Shown here in pieces: positions 17,749-26,841 of a DNA stretch of 62,345 nt. Numbering within the stretch: position 1 is the stretch's first letter; each line of letters opens with the position of its first letter. Origin of the DNA: Leyella stercorea (lineage in GTDB: Bacteria > Bacteroidota > Bacteroidia > Bacteroidales > Bacteroidaceae); the NCBI RefSeq assembly GCF_021531655.1, contig NZ_JADYUF010000019.1, positions 1-62,345 on the forward strand, given 5' to 3'. The translations under genes and the position numbers were made by a program. The notes beneath the pieces are model-generated. The model made no database searches and was not told the DNA's origin. It worked only from the letters and a program-made list of their open reading frames with translations.

Positions 17749-18447
17749 ATGAAGATACTTCCATACATCGGTTTCTGCTTCCTTATGCTTTGTGCATTGT
17801 GCACAGGCATAAACAGCTATAACAGAACTAAAGGCATGATAGCGCAGGACGTTAATCGTGCATTGGGGCAAGTGCTTGCGAAGATGCCTGACAATGTGGT
17901 CACTACAGATACCATACGTTGCTATCGCAACTGCCTGACTATTGCCGAATTGAAAGATACGGCAGGTATAGCCATGCGTACTGTGCGTAGGGATGGACGC
18001 TTGGAGACAAAGCTTGTGGCTGAGGCTAACTGTAGCTTTGCCACTACATTCATGTTGTCCGACCAGAAGGCTTCGGGTTCTATCTTGTTTGTTGGGATGC
18101 TATGGCTATTGGGCAGTCTGTGGTACGTCAGGAGGAATAGGCCAAAGCTGATAGTGCAAGGTCTGTCGTATGGAGGCATAGTATACCATAACGATAAGTT
18201 TATGACGCAATCGGGCGAGCAGATACATCTTACACCTATGCAGCATTCCTTGCTCAAGATGTTCATAACCGCCGACACTCATACACTATCCAAACAGGAG
18301 ATTTGCGACCGGTTATGGCCAAAGAAGCCGGATGCCAATGACACGCTCTACACCCTGATAAGACGCATAAAACCTATTATAGAGGCTCATAGCGCGTTGA
18401 AGATAGAATCGGGCAGAGGCAAGAGCTATAGCTTGATACTCAAATAG
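17749..18447 (+). CDS. Membrane-tethered winged-helix (OmpR C-terminal type) transcriptional regulator
   Basis: 232 residues from the ATG at 17749; GTG at 17740 is an alternative. The layout is a first membrane helix (residues 4-21), an extracytoplasmic segment of about 85 residues, a second helix (about 110-127, SILFVGMLWLLGSLWYV) and a C-terminal Trans_reg_C winged helix (about 140-230, with LTPMQHSLLKMF, LSKQEICDRLWP and YTLIRRIKPI). This resembles one-component, ToxR-like sensors in which the periplasmic part senses and the cytoplasmic wing binds DNA without a kinase. It directly precedes a TonB-dependent-receptor-like barrel, with an inverted repeat between them. I infer local control of that gene. 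Confidence 0.8.
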   Translation: MKILPYIGFCFLMLCALCTGINSYNRTKGMIAQDVNRALGQVLAKMPDNVVTTDTIRCYRNCLTIAELKDTAGIAMRTVRRDGRLETKLVAEANCSFATTFMLSDQKASGSILFVGMLWLLGSLWYVRRNRPKLIVQGLSYGGIVYHNDKFMTQSGEQIHLTPMQHSLLKMFITADTHTLSKQEICDRLWPKKPDANDTLYTLIRRIKPIIEAHSALKIESGRGKSYSLILK

Positions 18448-18461
18448 ATAGGATTTTGGTC

Positions 18462-18500
18462 AGCCAATTGTCAGGGAGATGTCAGCCAGAATAATTGGCT
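18462..18500. promoter_or_regulatory. Inverted repeat between regulator and barrel gene (candidate operator or terminator)
   Basis: AGCCAATT at 18462-18469 and AATTGGCT at 18493-18500 are perfect inverted copies. A direct repeat GTCAGCCA also lies inside. It ends 18 bases before the -7 box of the downstream gene, a position suited to a regulator site. A weak terminator for the upstream gene is the alternative. Confidence 0.45.
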
Positions 18501-18517
18501 TTCTTGCAAGGAGAATA

Positions 18518-18525
18518 TAAATTTG
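18518..18525 (+). promoter_or_regulatory. -7 promoter element of the barrel gene
   Basis: TAAATTTG matches TAnnTTTG, and TTG about 20 bases upstream (18495) can serve as the -33 box. Confidence 0.65.
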
Positions 18526-18553
18526 CACCAAAAACAAAAAAAACATGGTGCAA

Positions 18554-20599
18554 ATGAAACGATTGGTTACACTTTCAATTATTCTGTCTTCCACATTCTA
18601 TGCTTTTGCTCAGGATGTGGAGAAGACTGTCACGCTCGACGAAGTGACAGTAAAAGCAGCCAAGGTTGTGAACAAGGCCGACGGTATGATAATCTACCCT
18701 ACCGATGCTCAGAAACAATCTTCGAACAATGGCTACAGCATTATTGAGAAACTCACACTTGCCAATCTTCGTATCGACAATATCAGCCATTCTATTACTG
18801 CCATCGACAATAGGGGAGGAGTTCAAATTAGAATAAATGGTATCGTGGTTGGCAAACCGGATATGTTGGCTCTCAATCCAAAGGATATCTCCAAGATAGA
18901 CTTCATCAACAATCCCGGCGTTCGTTATGGTGACGGCATAGCCTATGTCATAGATATCGTAACACGCAGGAACGGGACCGGATATACCGTTGGCATGGAC
19001 CTTACCTCGGCGCTTACCACGTTGCAGGGCGATGACATGGTTTATGGTAAATGGAACAAGGGCAAGAGCGAATTGTCGTTTTCGTATGACGTGAGCGGGT
19101 ATAAAACCAAAGGCGAAAAGAGCAAGCAGTCGGCAGATTACACCTTGACAGATGGTAGTATCTATACAATAGAACGAAACGATGTGGAGTCGCTTCGTAA
19201 ATCCATATCGCATGACGCAAAGCTAACCTATAACTGGTCAGACTCTACAGCCACAGTCTTTCAGGCATTATTGAACGGAGCATTCAACAACACTCCCGAC
19301 AATTATACTGTTAAGGACATTGTGGACGGCACTCGCCAATATAAAGCAACAAGTAGAGCGAAAGACAAGAGCTATTCGCCCGTATTGGATATCTATTTCT
19401 TCCGTCAGCTTACCCCACGTCAGTCTGTTACCGCAAATGCTGTAGCCACTTATATCTCCACACAGACAAGCAGTTATTATGACGAGGGCAAACCTTATAA
19501 ATATGATGTGGATGGCAAGACGGCTTCTCTGCTTACAGAGGTAATCTACGAGAACCGACTGAAGCCTTTCACTTTCTCTACAGGCTTGAATAACAGCTAT
19601 AAGTACATCAAGAACAACTATCTTGGTGACGCTTCCTCTTTGACCAAGACCAACAACAACCGCCTATATGCCTTTGCCGAAATCAAGGGCATGCTCCAAC
19701 CGTTTAGCTACACATTAGGAGCTGGCGCAAGTTATATTCATTACACTCAGAATGGGCACAAATACAACTTCTGGACTTTCCACCCAAAGGCATCTCTGAC
19801 ATATCAGATTAGTAATAGCATGCAGCTGAGCTATACTTTTGGGATGCAGGACAAAGTCTCGCGCATAGCCATGACGAGCGATGCTATGGTTCGTACAAAC
19901 AGTATGGAATGGACAGCAGGTAATCCCGATTTGAAACCTTCGCACGATATGGAGCATCGCCTACATGTTTCATACAACACAAGTCGCTTGCAGACCTTCG
20001 TTGAAGGTTATTATAAACAATGTCTAAAACCGAACATGGCTCACTATGAGCGAACTGACGGCAATAAGTTTCTTTATACCCAAATAAACCAAAAGGAGAT
20101 AGACGTATTGAATATTATGGCATACGCCAGCTATTGGCTCTTGCCCGAAAAACTCCAAATTGCAGCCAATGGAGGAATATATAGATGCTTCAATTTCGGC
20201 TACGACTATACGCATTGCTATACCTCATGGTTCTATGCAAGCAGCATCACGGCTTATCTCGGCAACTTCACGTTGCAAGGCTATGTTGACAACGGCAATC
20301 GGTTCTTGGAGGGTGAATCAAAAGGCTACAACGGAGCCTATTCGGTACTGAAAGCATCCTACACATGGCGCGACTTGCAGTTCTCGTTGTCATGGGCAAA
20401 TCCATTCAACAAAAACTACAAGTCGTACGAGAACGAATTGCTCAATCGCAATATCTATAAGCATACAGTAGGCAACTCAAAGGCCAACAGCAATCTGATC
20501 TCCTTGAATATCTCATGGCGACTGAGCCATGGCAGCAAGCATAAGTCGGCAGAAAAGAAAATAAACCTACGCGATACGGATAATGGCATTATAAAATGA
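18554..20599 (+). CDS. TonB-dependent-receptor-like outer-membrane beta-barrel protein
   Basis: 681 residues from the ATG at 18554 (an ATG three codons earlier is possible), with signal peptide MKRLVTLSIILSSTFYAFAQ. Residues about 25-140 form a plug-like domain (VTLDEVTVKAAKVVNKADG, then GGVQIRINGIVVGKPDML and VRYGDGIAYVIDIVTRR). The rest is a strand-rich barrel with alternating aromatic residues. No carboxypeptidase-like domain precedes the plug and there is no SusD partner, so this is not a polysaccharide-utilization SusC pair. The substrate is unknown. Its own promoter and the preceding membrane-bound winged-helix regulator suggest signal-controlled expression. Confidence 0.85.
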   Translation: MKRLVTLSIILSSTFYAFAQDVEKTVTLDEVTVKAAKVVNKADGMIIYPTDAQKQSSNNGYSIIEKLTLANLRIDNISHSITAIDNRGGVQIRINGIVVGKPDMLALNPKDISKIDFINNPGVRYGDGIAYVIDIVTRRNGTGYTVGMDLTSALTTLQGDDMVYGKWNKGKSELSFSYDVSGYKTKGEKSKQSADYTLTDGSIYTIERNDVESLRKSISHDAKLTYNWSDSTATVFQALLNGAFNNTPDNYTVKDIVDGTRQYKATSRAKDKSYSPVLDIYFFRQLTPRQSVTANAVATYISTQTSSYYDEGKPYKYDVDGKTASLLTEVIYENRLKPFTFSTGLNNSYKYIKNNYLGDASSLTKTNNNRLYAFAEIKGMLQPFSYTLGAGASYIHYTQNGHKYNFWTFHPKASLTYQISNSMQLSYTFGMQDKVSRIAMTSDAMVRTNSMEWTAGNPDLKPSHDMEHRLHVSYNTSRLQTFVEGYYKQCLKPNMAHYERTDGNKFLYTQINQKEIDVLNIMAYASYWLLPEKLQIAANGGIYRCFNFGYDYTHCYTSWFYASSITAYLGNFTLQGYVDNGNRFLEGESKGYNGAYSVLKASYTWRDLQFSLSWANPFNKNYKSYENELLNRNIYKHTVGNSKANSNLISLNISWRLSHGSKHKSAEKKINLRDTDNGIIK

Positions 20600-20675
20600 A
20601 AAAATCTTTACCCCAGTTCGGGATAATTTTACACGAGTTGTGGCTAATGTATAAGTCGGGCTTGTATTAAAAACA

Positions 20676-20715
20676 AAAAGAGGTAACTATCTAAACATTA
20701 GATAATTACCTCTTT
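20676..20715 (-). terminator. Terminator of ssrA
   Basis: On the minus strand CAAAGAGGTAAT.ATCTAA pairs with TTAGAT.GTTACCTCTTT, followed by TTTGTTTTT. It starts directly after the tmRNA 3' end. Confidence 0.8.
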
Positions 20716-20716
20716 G

Positions 20717-21111
20717 TGGAGCTGGTGGGATTCGAACCCACGTCCAAACAGGGAAACCATATGCTTTCTACATGCTTATTCCAGCCTTCGGTTTTCGTGC
20801 TGCGACAAGACCTGGACCACCAATCGCAACCTTATCCTCTAAAACTTCATCCGTGTACCGAGGCATACACAGACTATTTCCGATTTACCTGCACCGCTTG
20901 ACCCTCAGATTCGGAACAACATCCTTGGAGCGATGTCTCGTTCCGCCAACCTTGTGGCGGAATAAAGCTAATCTACTGTACTTCGATTAAGCAGCGAGAG
21001 CGTAGTTGTTTTCGCCAATTAAATTGTTGATCACTCAGATTAAGGAGCTAGCCATCGAGGCTCCGCATGCTTACATACCATTTCATCCCGCTGTCAAATC
21101 CAGTCAACCCC
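20717..21111 (-). ncRNA. ssrA: Transfer-messenger RNA (tmRNA, ssrA)
   Basis: The minus-strand 5' end starts GGGGTTGACTGGATTTGACA. The 3' end carries the tRNA-like T-arm GGTTCGAATCCCACC and an encoded CCA. The tag frame reads GGC GAA AAC AAC TAC GCT CTC GCT GCT TAA, giving GENNYALAA, a Bacteroidota-type proteolysis tag. A long pseudoknot-rich middle fills the rest. Total length of about 395 bases is normal. With SmpB, tmRNA frees stalled ribosomes and tags the nascent chain for degradation by ClpXP-type proteases. It has its own TAnnTTTG promoter and terminator. Confidence 0.97.
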
Positions 21112-21133
21112 GAGATGTTGTATATTAACTTTG

Positions 21134-21141
21134 CAAAGTTA
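21134..21141 (-). promoter_or_regulatory. -7 promoter element of ssrA, inside a palindrome
   Basis: The minus strand reads TAACTTTG. The box sits in the palindrome AACTTTGCAAAGTT, so TAACTTTG also occurs on the plus strand at 21126-21133. Confidence 0.65.
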
Positions 21142-21211
21142 GTACAAATGACTGAAACTGCAAAATAAAATGGCAGGATTTTGCATGTAGACTGTCTCGG
21201 TGAGCCCTTTA

Positions 21212-21270
21212 TAATTACGACCTATTTCAACCTTAAGTGGGTATATTGGGTCGTAAAAAGGTCGTAATTA
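21212..21270. promoter_or_regulatory. Inverted repeat at the 3' end of the AlbA_2 gene
   Basis: TAATTACGACC (21212-21222) and GGTCGTAATTA (21260-21270) are perfect inverted copies. Related ACGACC/GGTCGT words recur to 21293. It could be a terminator for the minus-strand operon or a protein site. Confidence 0.4.
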
Positions 21271-21285
21271 AGAAATTAGGTCTTA

Positions 21286-22973
21286 TTACGACCTTATTAT
21301 CCACTTTCGTCCTTTGGTTGTTATTAATTCATTTTCATCCATCTCAACAAGCAATTTGCCCACCATACGCAGTTGCTGTTCGTCTGTTTTGTTGGAAGGA
21401 AGTACATCCCTCAAGTATTCATAAATACTGTCTCGCTTTGCCCCTTCGTCACCTGCGTTTTGTAAAAATTGCAGTATCATCTGGCGTAATTTCTCCTTGT
21501 CCAATCCTTTTGTTTTTGTATAAGAAGGAAGTTGATGCGTGTTTTTGGCAATGCTAAGAGAAATGCTGTAATGGGGAGCATCACCTTCAATAAGTCCACG
21601 TTTGAGCAAGTCTTGAGCTATATCCTCATGAATGGTTCTGCCTTTTTGTACTGCGTCTAGCGAGATACAGTCCCATAGAGAAAGAGTGTTGTTTGTCTTT
21701 AGCAAGTCAGTATATCGCTTGTTGATTTCATTGCCATAGATGCGGACAACGACTTTCTTCTTTATCGGGTCAATCTCATAATCAGGCATAGGAAAATGTC
21801 TGCGCCATTGCTCATTGAACATTTTCTTAATACCACGACTTACGGTATCAATCATGTTGAAATCCACCATTGCCCTGCATAAACATTCATTGCGGAAATG
21901 CGTCTGAGGCTCTTCGTTCCTCAAAACATTCTCCAAAGTACCGGGATGAATGTGCCTGCATTGGAATAATACAGATATCCTGGATTCTCCACGAAGTTGA
22001 TACGCTGCTGAAGAGTGTAGTCTTGATGGGCAATACAATTATGAAGAGCCTCGCGAATGGTGTAGTCGTCATACTGCTTCATCGTGTCGGGGAAAAGCGT
22101 GCCTCCTGGCATCTCACGTAATGTCAGATTCTCAATCTTTGATAGTATTTCGTCCACCGTTAATATAAAAGGTACTGTGAAGTGTTCGTAGTCAACCACT
22201 TCCTGATTCTTGTCTCTGCGTGTCCATGTAACCTGTGCAACTGCAGGACGTAGTTTGAAAGCGGATTCGTATTTGCCCAACAAAATGATAGCTGCCCGAG
22301 TTATGCCTCCGTTTCTTGTTAATCCACACTTGCTTAGGAAGGTTTGAACATTCCAAGCATTCACTTCTTCCGTAGGTATGCGACTATGAACCTTCTTGAA
22401 CATCATTCGAGCCTTGGCAATAGCAACCTCATCCAAATCGTCTATTGTAGCATCAGGAACAATTTCCGCAGACCAATCCTTTGCTGTATAGATAGGCTCC
22501 TCGAGGATGACACTCATCCTTTCGTTAGTCATTTCAACCAAAGAATCCTCTATCCGTTGCCATGCCTTCTTGTGGGCAAGGACAGGGCGACGAGGTAAGT
22601 GCTTTGGAATATGTATTATCCATACTCGCTTGTTTGTATCATCGGTTATAAACTCCTCTATGCTTAGACCTTCAGATGAAAGATAAGTGCATTGTTCTGT
22701 GAGTTTGAACGTTGCCGACTGTGTGTTAGCTGGTTGCCCATTAAAGGTTAGCTTCGAAATATCAGTCCCGACTATTTCAAGCGTCTTATCCTTTATACCA
22801 ATCACAAGATGTCCACCCTCCATATTGGCAATAGCTGACACGTAGGATATAACATCATCCTTCTCGTCCCCACAGAACGAGTTCTTCAAGTTCTTAAATT
22901 CCTTCCATTCACAGCGAGCATTCTCTTGTGGGTACTCACGGCGGAGGTATTGTTGTAGTTCGAGTTCTAGCAT
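21286..22973 (-). pseudogene. AlbA_2 (Schlafen-like) / HATPase_c_4 putative ATP-binding regulator, frameshifted
   Basis: The upstream part (22973 to about 21921) has the AlbA_2 domain: CEWKEFKNLKNSFCGDEKDD, VISYVSAIANMEGGHLVIGI. The ATPase-like part follows with YDDYTIREALHNCIAHQDYT and FVENPGYLYYSNAGTFIP. It then shifts to VLWRMF and stops. The next frame resumes without a gap as PGTLENVLRNEEPQTHFRNE and runs to a C-terminal winged-helix-like end (GRKWIIRS) at 21286. Restoring one base near 21945 gives one protein of about 560 residues, normal for this family. A true mutation or a sequencing error in the CCCGG run cannot be separated here. It starts 3 bases after the caspase-like gene. Confidence 0.85.
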
Positions 22974-22976
22974 AAA

Positions 22977-23756
22977 TCAATGAAGGTCTTTGAAATTATA
23001 GTAGTTGTAGAACCTGTTATGCAAATTCTCCAGTAACAGTTTAATGTTATAAGCCATTATTGATCTCGTTGAATCAGTAATGGGGATGTTTAATTGTTCC
23101 AACTGATTATCCACCAGACTAGTAATATTCCTATTAGGATTAAATGTTTCGTCAAAAACGCTTTCAGCAGATAATACTTGAAAAGGAGAATACCCATTAT
23201 CATCCTTCACTTCATTTTGCAAGGCAGTGAGGGCATGTGAAATATCTAGTAAATTGAAATATTTGTCGTAAAAGGCGAGAAAGCCTCTGTATATTTCGTC
23301 AGAAGTAACCTTTCTCGTTGTACAGATAAACGCTCTGTATGGAACACGTTTTTCAAGATTTATCGAAGAAATCATGGCAATACTCTTACACATAGCCATC
23401 ACAACAAATAACAAGTGTCCCGTTTTAATATTAAGAGGTCTAATGATATCGTAGAAATCCTTCCATTTAAGAATTTCTCCATTATTAAAACCGACCCCTT
23501 CGTTACAGCCGTGAGTCTCGAGTTGTAGGGTAAGAATTTCCCCTTCCGACAGCGAATTTTCAATGTTTAGTACTGCCAAACGAAAATCATCTGAGGAATT
23601 GACATCATAAAAGGAAGAGAATGATTCACTTTTATGATATTCTTTATACTTTAGAACATCATGATACAAAATTTCCCCTGTTTTGTAATCGTTGGTATTC
23701 AGTGACTGTATCACAACGATACCCCATCGCTTTATCTCTGTATTAGGTTTATTCAT
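22977..23756 (-). CDS. Predicted caspase-like (clan CD) protein, hypothetical
   Basis: 259 residues from the ATG at 23756, which has AAGGAGG eight bases upstream; a TTG two codons earlier lies too close to that site. I recognise no named family, but the layout suggests a caspase/CHAT-type fold. A hydrophobic strand ends in His-Gly (ILTLQLETHGCNEG). About 50 residues later a second hydrophobic strand ends in Cys (LLFVVMAMCKS). Then comes YRAFICTTRKVTSDEIYRGF, like the segment after the catalytic Cys in that clan. No signal peptide, so cytosolic. It lies 44 bases after the LRR membrane protein gene and 3 bases before the AlbA_2 gene. Protease activity is inference. Confidence 0.7.
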   Translation of the reverse strand: MNKPNTEIKRWGIVVIQSLNTNDYKTGEILYHDVLKYKEYHKSESFSSFYDVNSSDDFRLAVLNIENSLSEGEILTLQLETHGCNEGVGFNNGEILKWKDFYDIIRPLNIKTGHLLFVVMAMCKSIAMISSINLEKRVPYRAFICTTRKVTSDEIYRGFLAFYDKYFNLLDISHALTALQNEVKDDNGYSPFQVLSAESVFDETFNPNRNITSLVDNQLEQLNIPITDSTRSIMAYNIKLLLENLHNRFYNYYNFKDLH

Positions 23757-23800
23757 TATCAAAGCCTCCTTTAAAAATGATAACTATTACAAGCAAAGAT

Positions 23801-26680
23801 TCACTCCCTCCTTATTATTTGACAGTTCTCCATAAAAGCCCCTTCTGCGATAACGGTTTGCTTAGGAACCACAACTGTTTTAAAACCACTGTAGGCAAAT
23901 GCACCTTCTTCAATTTTTTCCAAGGAATCCGGCAAGTAGATATCTGTTAATTGCTTACAATACCGAAAAGCGTCTTTCTTTATTATTTTTACGCCCTCTG
24001 GAATATGTACGTGATTAAGTTTCTCACAATTCTTAAATGTATTCTCTTCAATCGTTTGTAGGGAAGATGATAGTCTTATATATTCTAAGTTCTTACAATC
24101 GCAAAATACGGATTCGCCCAATTGTATTACAGAATCTGGCATGTCGATTCTTTTTACATATGACCAGGCGAAAGCCGACTTCCCGATTTCAACAATTTTG
24201 TCTTTAAGTATTATTTGACTTATAATAGTATGCGCGAAAGCAGATTCTCCAATATAAATCACAGAAGGAGGAAGTTGAACTGAACCTCCCGAAGATATTT
24301 CATAGAAAGAAAATCTTCCAATTTCTTTAACAGAAGAAGGAAAGGTCATCAAGTTCTTGTCAACAATTCTGTTTATGTCGTTGATGACCGATACAATTCT
24401 AGTTTTGGCAGTATCGTATAAAATACCATTTACAACACAAAACTCAGAAGAATTACACGTAAGATTGACATCACATGATACAAATGGATTACCTGTTATT
24501 TTCTTTACTGATGCTGGTATTGAAAAATCCCCAAGGTCGGTTTGCCAGAAAACGAAATTTCCAAGAATTCTAACCGTATTTGGTAATATGATTTTCTTGC
24601 TTCTACACCCATTAGAGAACGAATTATCACAAAGGATCTCAACTCCTTTTTTTAGAGTATATTGTTCAAGATTATCTTCAAACGAAAGAAACTTTTTCCC
24701 ATTTTTAGAATAAGAGGCTTCCCCTCTATCCCATTCATCATGCTCTTCATTTTCAGCTTCGCCCCAATCAATAACTTCTTCGTCCCAATCTTCTTGAGTT
24801 ACAACACTTAGACCATATTCTGTCTTAAGGTTCTCAATGTATTCTAAATCTTCTTTAGAAGGGGCTAAAATGTTATTCTTTTCAGAAGCATTAGCAATTG
24901 ATTTCTTTTTGTCTTCGAGAACAAATATATTATGAAGTATTTCTTCCTCACTTATGCTCGTATCTTCTAATTCGATTATAAGATCTGATAGTTGTTGCGG
25001 CAATTTGCTCTGATAATATTTTTTTAGACCTATTGGTACAAAGATAGCCTTCAAATTTTCACATTGGACAATGGCTGTAGGTTCTATAACACTTATTTTG
25101 CCTTCAAAGATAATAGCAGTCAGATTTTTGCATGCAGAAATGGCATTTTCTGCTAATGCTACAATAGAATCAGGAAGCTTAATCAGCTCTACCTCATTAT
25201 GACCGCTTATAGCACCGCGACCAATAACTCTAACCCCATTCGGAATAATCTTTGTTTTTTTCTCTAAGTCTATGTTTGCTACATATAATGTCTTGTCAAC
25301 AGAAAGGAGTTCACCATCTGTTATTTTGAAATATGGAGTGTCGCAACTAACTTTATAATAATAGCCAAATGGAGCCCTAAATGGATTGCCTGTAATATAT
25401 TTTACAGTTGATGGAATTGTCATATTAAGTGGACTAAGGAACATAAATGCATTGTTACCGATAGCATAAACAGAATTCGGAATACTTATTGTTTTTTCGA
25501 ATCTGTTATTATAGTCATCATAAGCATTGTCACATATAATCTCTGTCCCTGGCCTCGGATTTATGTCAATTTTCTCATCCTTGCCACCTGCACCATTCCA
25601 TGTTGACAGAAGTTTCTTTCCATCTGTACTATACATTTTTCTTGCAGCTAAGTCATGCATGACATCATTCGTTTCTGGTTTTTCTGTCAAAGCAAAAGTA
25701 GAGCGATATTTTTTATATTCTGAAAAATAATTTTTTTCTTGGGAAATAGAATTTGACTCCAATTGGGATAAAATTTCCTCAGTCGTCCTTTTCTTCGGTG
25801 ACCAAACAGGGCGTATTGCCATTCCATGCCATCTCTGACCATTTCCTTTCGCTGACTTATAATCCTTGGTAAAGAAAAGATATTTTGCATCATTGAAATC
25901 AGAACTGGCAATTCCTGTCCAATAGAAACCAGCCTCTATCGATTTCTGTTCATCTGCAACATTCTCACCAGTAACAGGTAAGAATATATAATTACCATTC
26001 TGTCCTATCACCTTATATCCGTTAATTCCGTCAATGACAGTCCATTCCCATTTGCATTTATCTAAAAGTTCTTTTATTTCGTGCATTTGTGGCAACCGCC
26101 AACATTCTCCCCATAGAAATGTTGCGGCATCAAAGCTTTTAATACCGCATATTGACAAATCGTCATTCCCAAGAATCTTTTTCAAATCACATGACCACTT
26201 TTCATTCAAGAAGCAATCCGCATATCGAAAATGGGTCCGTTTGATTTTATCGCCCCAGGCAAATTTACCACCCTTATCTGCTTGTGATATTGCAAACAGA
26301 TTTGTGTCTGCCCACATAACAGAGAGTCCAAGATCAATTTTATTTTTATGTTTGTTTTTCTCTTTATCAAGGACAGCTTGTTTCTTATCATTAATGGCTT
26401 TTTCTTTAGCTCTTATTCTTTCCTTTTCCTTTGCAGCGATTTTATGTCTAAATGCAGGGTCTGCCTTTGGGTTAAACCAATAATAGACATTTAATAAACC
26501 ACTTATAATAAATAACAACACAATCGCTGCAATCACAAGGACGGCAATAATTATTATGCCATTTAGTGCTCTATCTGCACCACCAGCAACTGCGTCATCG
26601 TCCATGTAGTCAAACTGAGTTTGTGCTACAAGAAGAATTTGTGTAAAAACACTTAAAATAAACAAAACAAAGCGCTTCAT
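23801..26680 (-). CDS. Membrane-anchored protein with DUF1566-like domain and BspA-type leucine-rich repeats
   Basis: 959 residues. A signal-like segment (1-19) is followed by a strong membrane helix (about 39-66, IIIIAVLVIAAIVLLFIISG). A basic Lys-rich helix follows (78-112). Residues about 113-297 resemble DUF1566 / Fibrobacter major paralogous domains (WRLPQMHEIKELL, FYWTGIASSDFN, AIRPVW). Two blocks of LRR_5 repeats follow (about 395-560 and 660-955), separated by an acidic linker. Unlike secreted BspA proteins it has no T9SS-type tail; the charged helix after the membrane segment suggests an inner-membrane protein with cytoplasmic LRRs. Upstream is a UpxY antiterminator and downstream a caspase-like gene, so a sensor role is plausible. 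Confidence 0.8.
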   Translation of the reverse strand: MKRFVLFILSVFTQILLVAQTQFDYMDDDAVAGGADRALNGIIIIAVLVIAAIVLLFIISGLLNVYYWFNPKADPAFRHKIAAKEKERIRAKEKAINDKKQAVLDKEKNKHKNKIDLGLSVMWADTNLFAISQADKGGKFAWGDKIKRTHFRYADCFLNEKWSCDLKKILGNDDLSICGIKSFDAATFLWGECWRLPQMHEIKELLDKCKWEWTVIDGINGYKVIGQNGNYIFLPVTGENVADEQKSIEAGFYWTGIASSDFNDAKYLFFTKDYKSAKGNGQRWHGMAIRPVWSPKKRTTEEILSQLESNSISQEKNYFSEYKKYRSTFALTEKPETNDVMHDLAARKMYSTDGKKLLSTWNGAGGKDEKIDINPRPGTEIICDNAYDDYNNRFEKTISIPNSVYAIGNNAFMFLSPLNMTIPSTVKYITGNPFRAPFGYYYKVSCDTPYFKITDGELLSVDKTLYVANIDLEKKTKIIPNGVRVIGRGAISGHNEVELIKLPDSIVALAENAISACKNLTAIIFEGKISVIEPTAIVQCENLKAIFVPIGLKKYYQSKLPQQLSDLIIELEDTSISEEEILHNIFVLEDKKKSIANASEKNNILAPSKEDLEYIENLKTEYGLSVVTQEDWDEEVIDWGEAENEEHDEWDRGEASYSKNGKKFLSFEDNLEQYTLKKGVEILCDNSFSNGCRSKKIILPNTVRILGNFVFWQTDLGDFSIPASVKKITGNPFVSCDVNLTCNSSEFCVVNGILYDTAKTRIVSVINDINRIVDKNLMTFPSSVKEIGRFSFYEISSGGSVQLPPSVIYIGESAFAHTIISQIILKDKIVEIGKSAFAWSYVKRIDMPDSVIQLGESVFCDCKNLEYIRLSSSLQTIEENTFKNCEKLNHVHIPEGVKIIKKDAFRYCKQLTDIYLPDSLEKIEEGAFAYSGFKTVVVPKQTVIAEGAFMENCQIIRRE

Positions 26681-26841
26681 AATGAAAGTTGTAAAAAAAT
26701 ACTATATAAGTTTGATTGTAAATCTTGTGAATCATTGATACCTGACATCACATGCTTCAAGCAATTTATCATTCTTTATAAGGTTGCCTAAATCTGGTTG
26801 GCAAGTTTTGGTACACTATTTTGATATGTTTTTATGAGATT

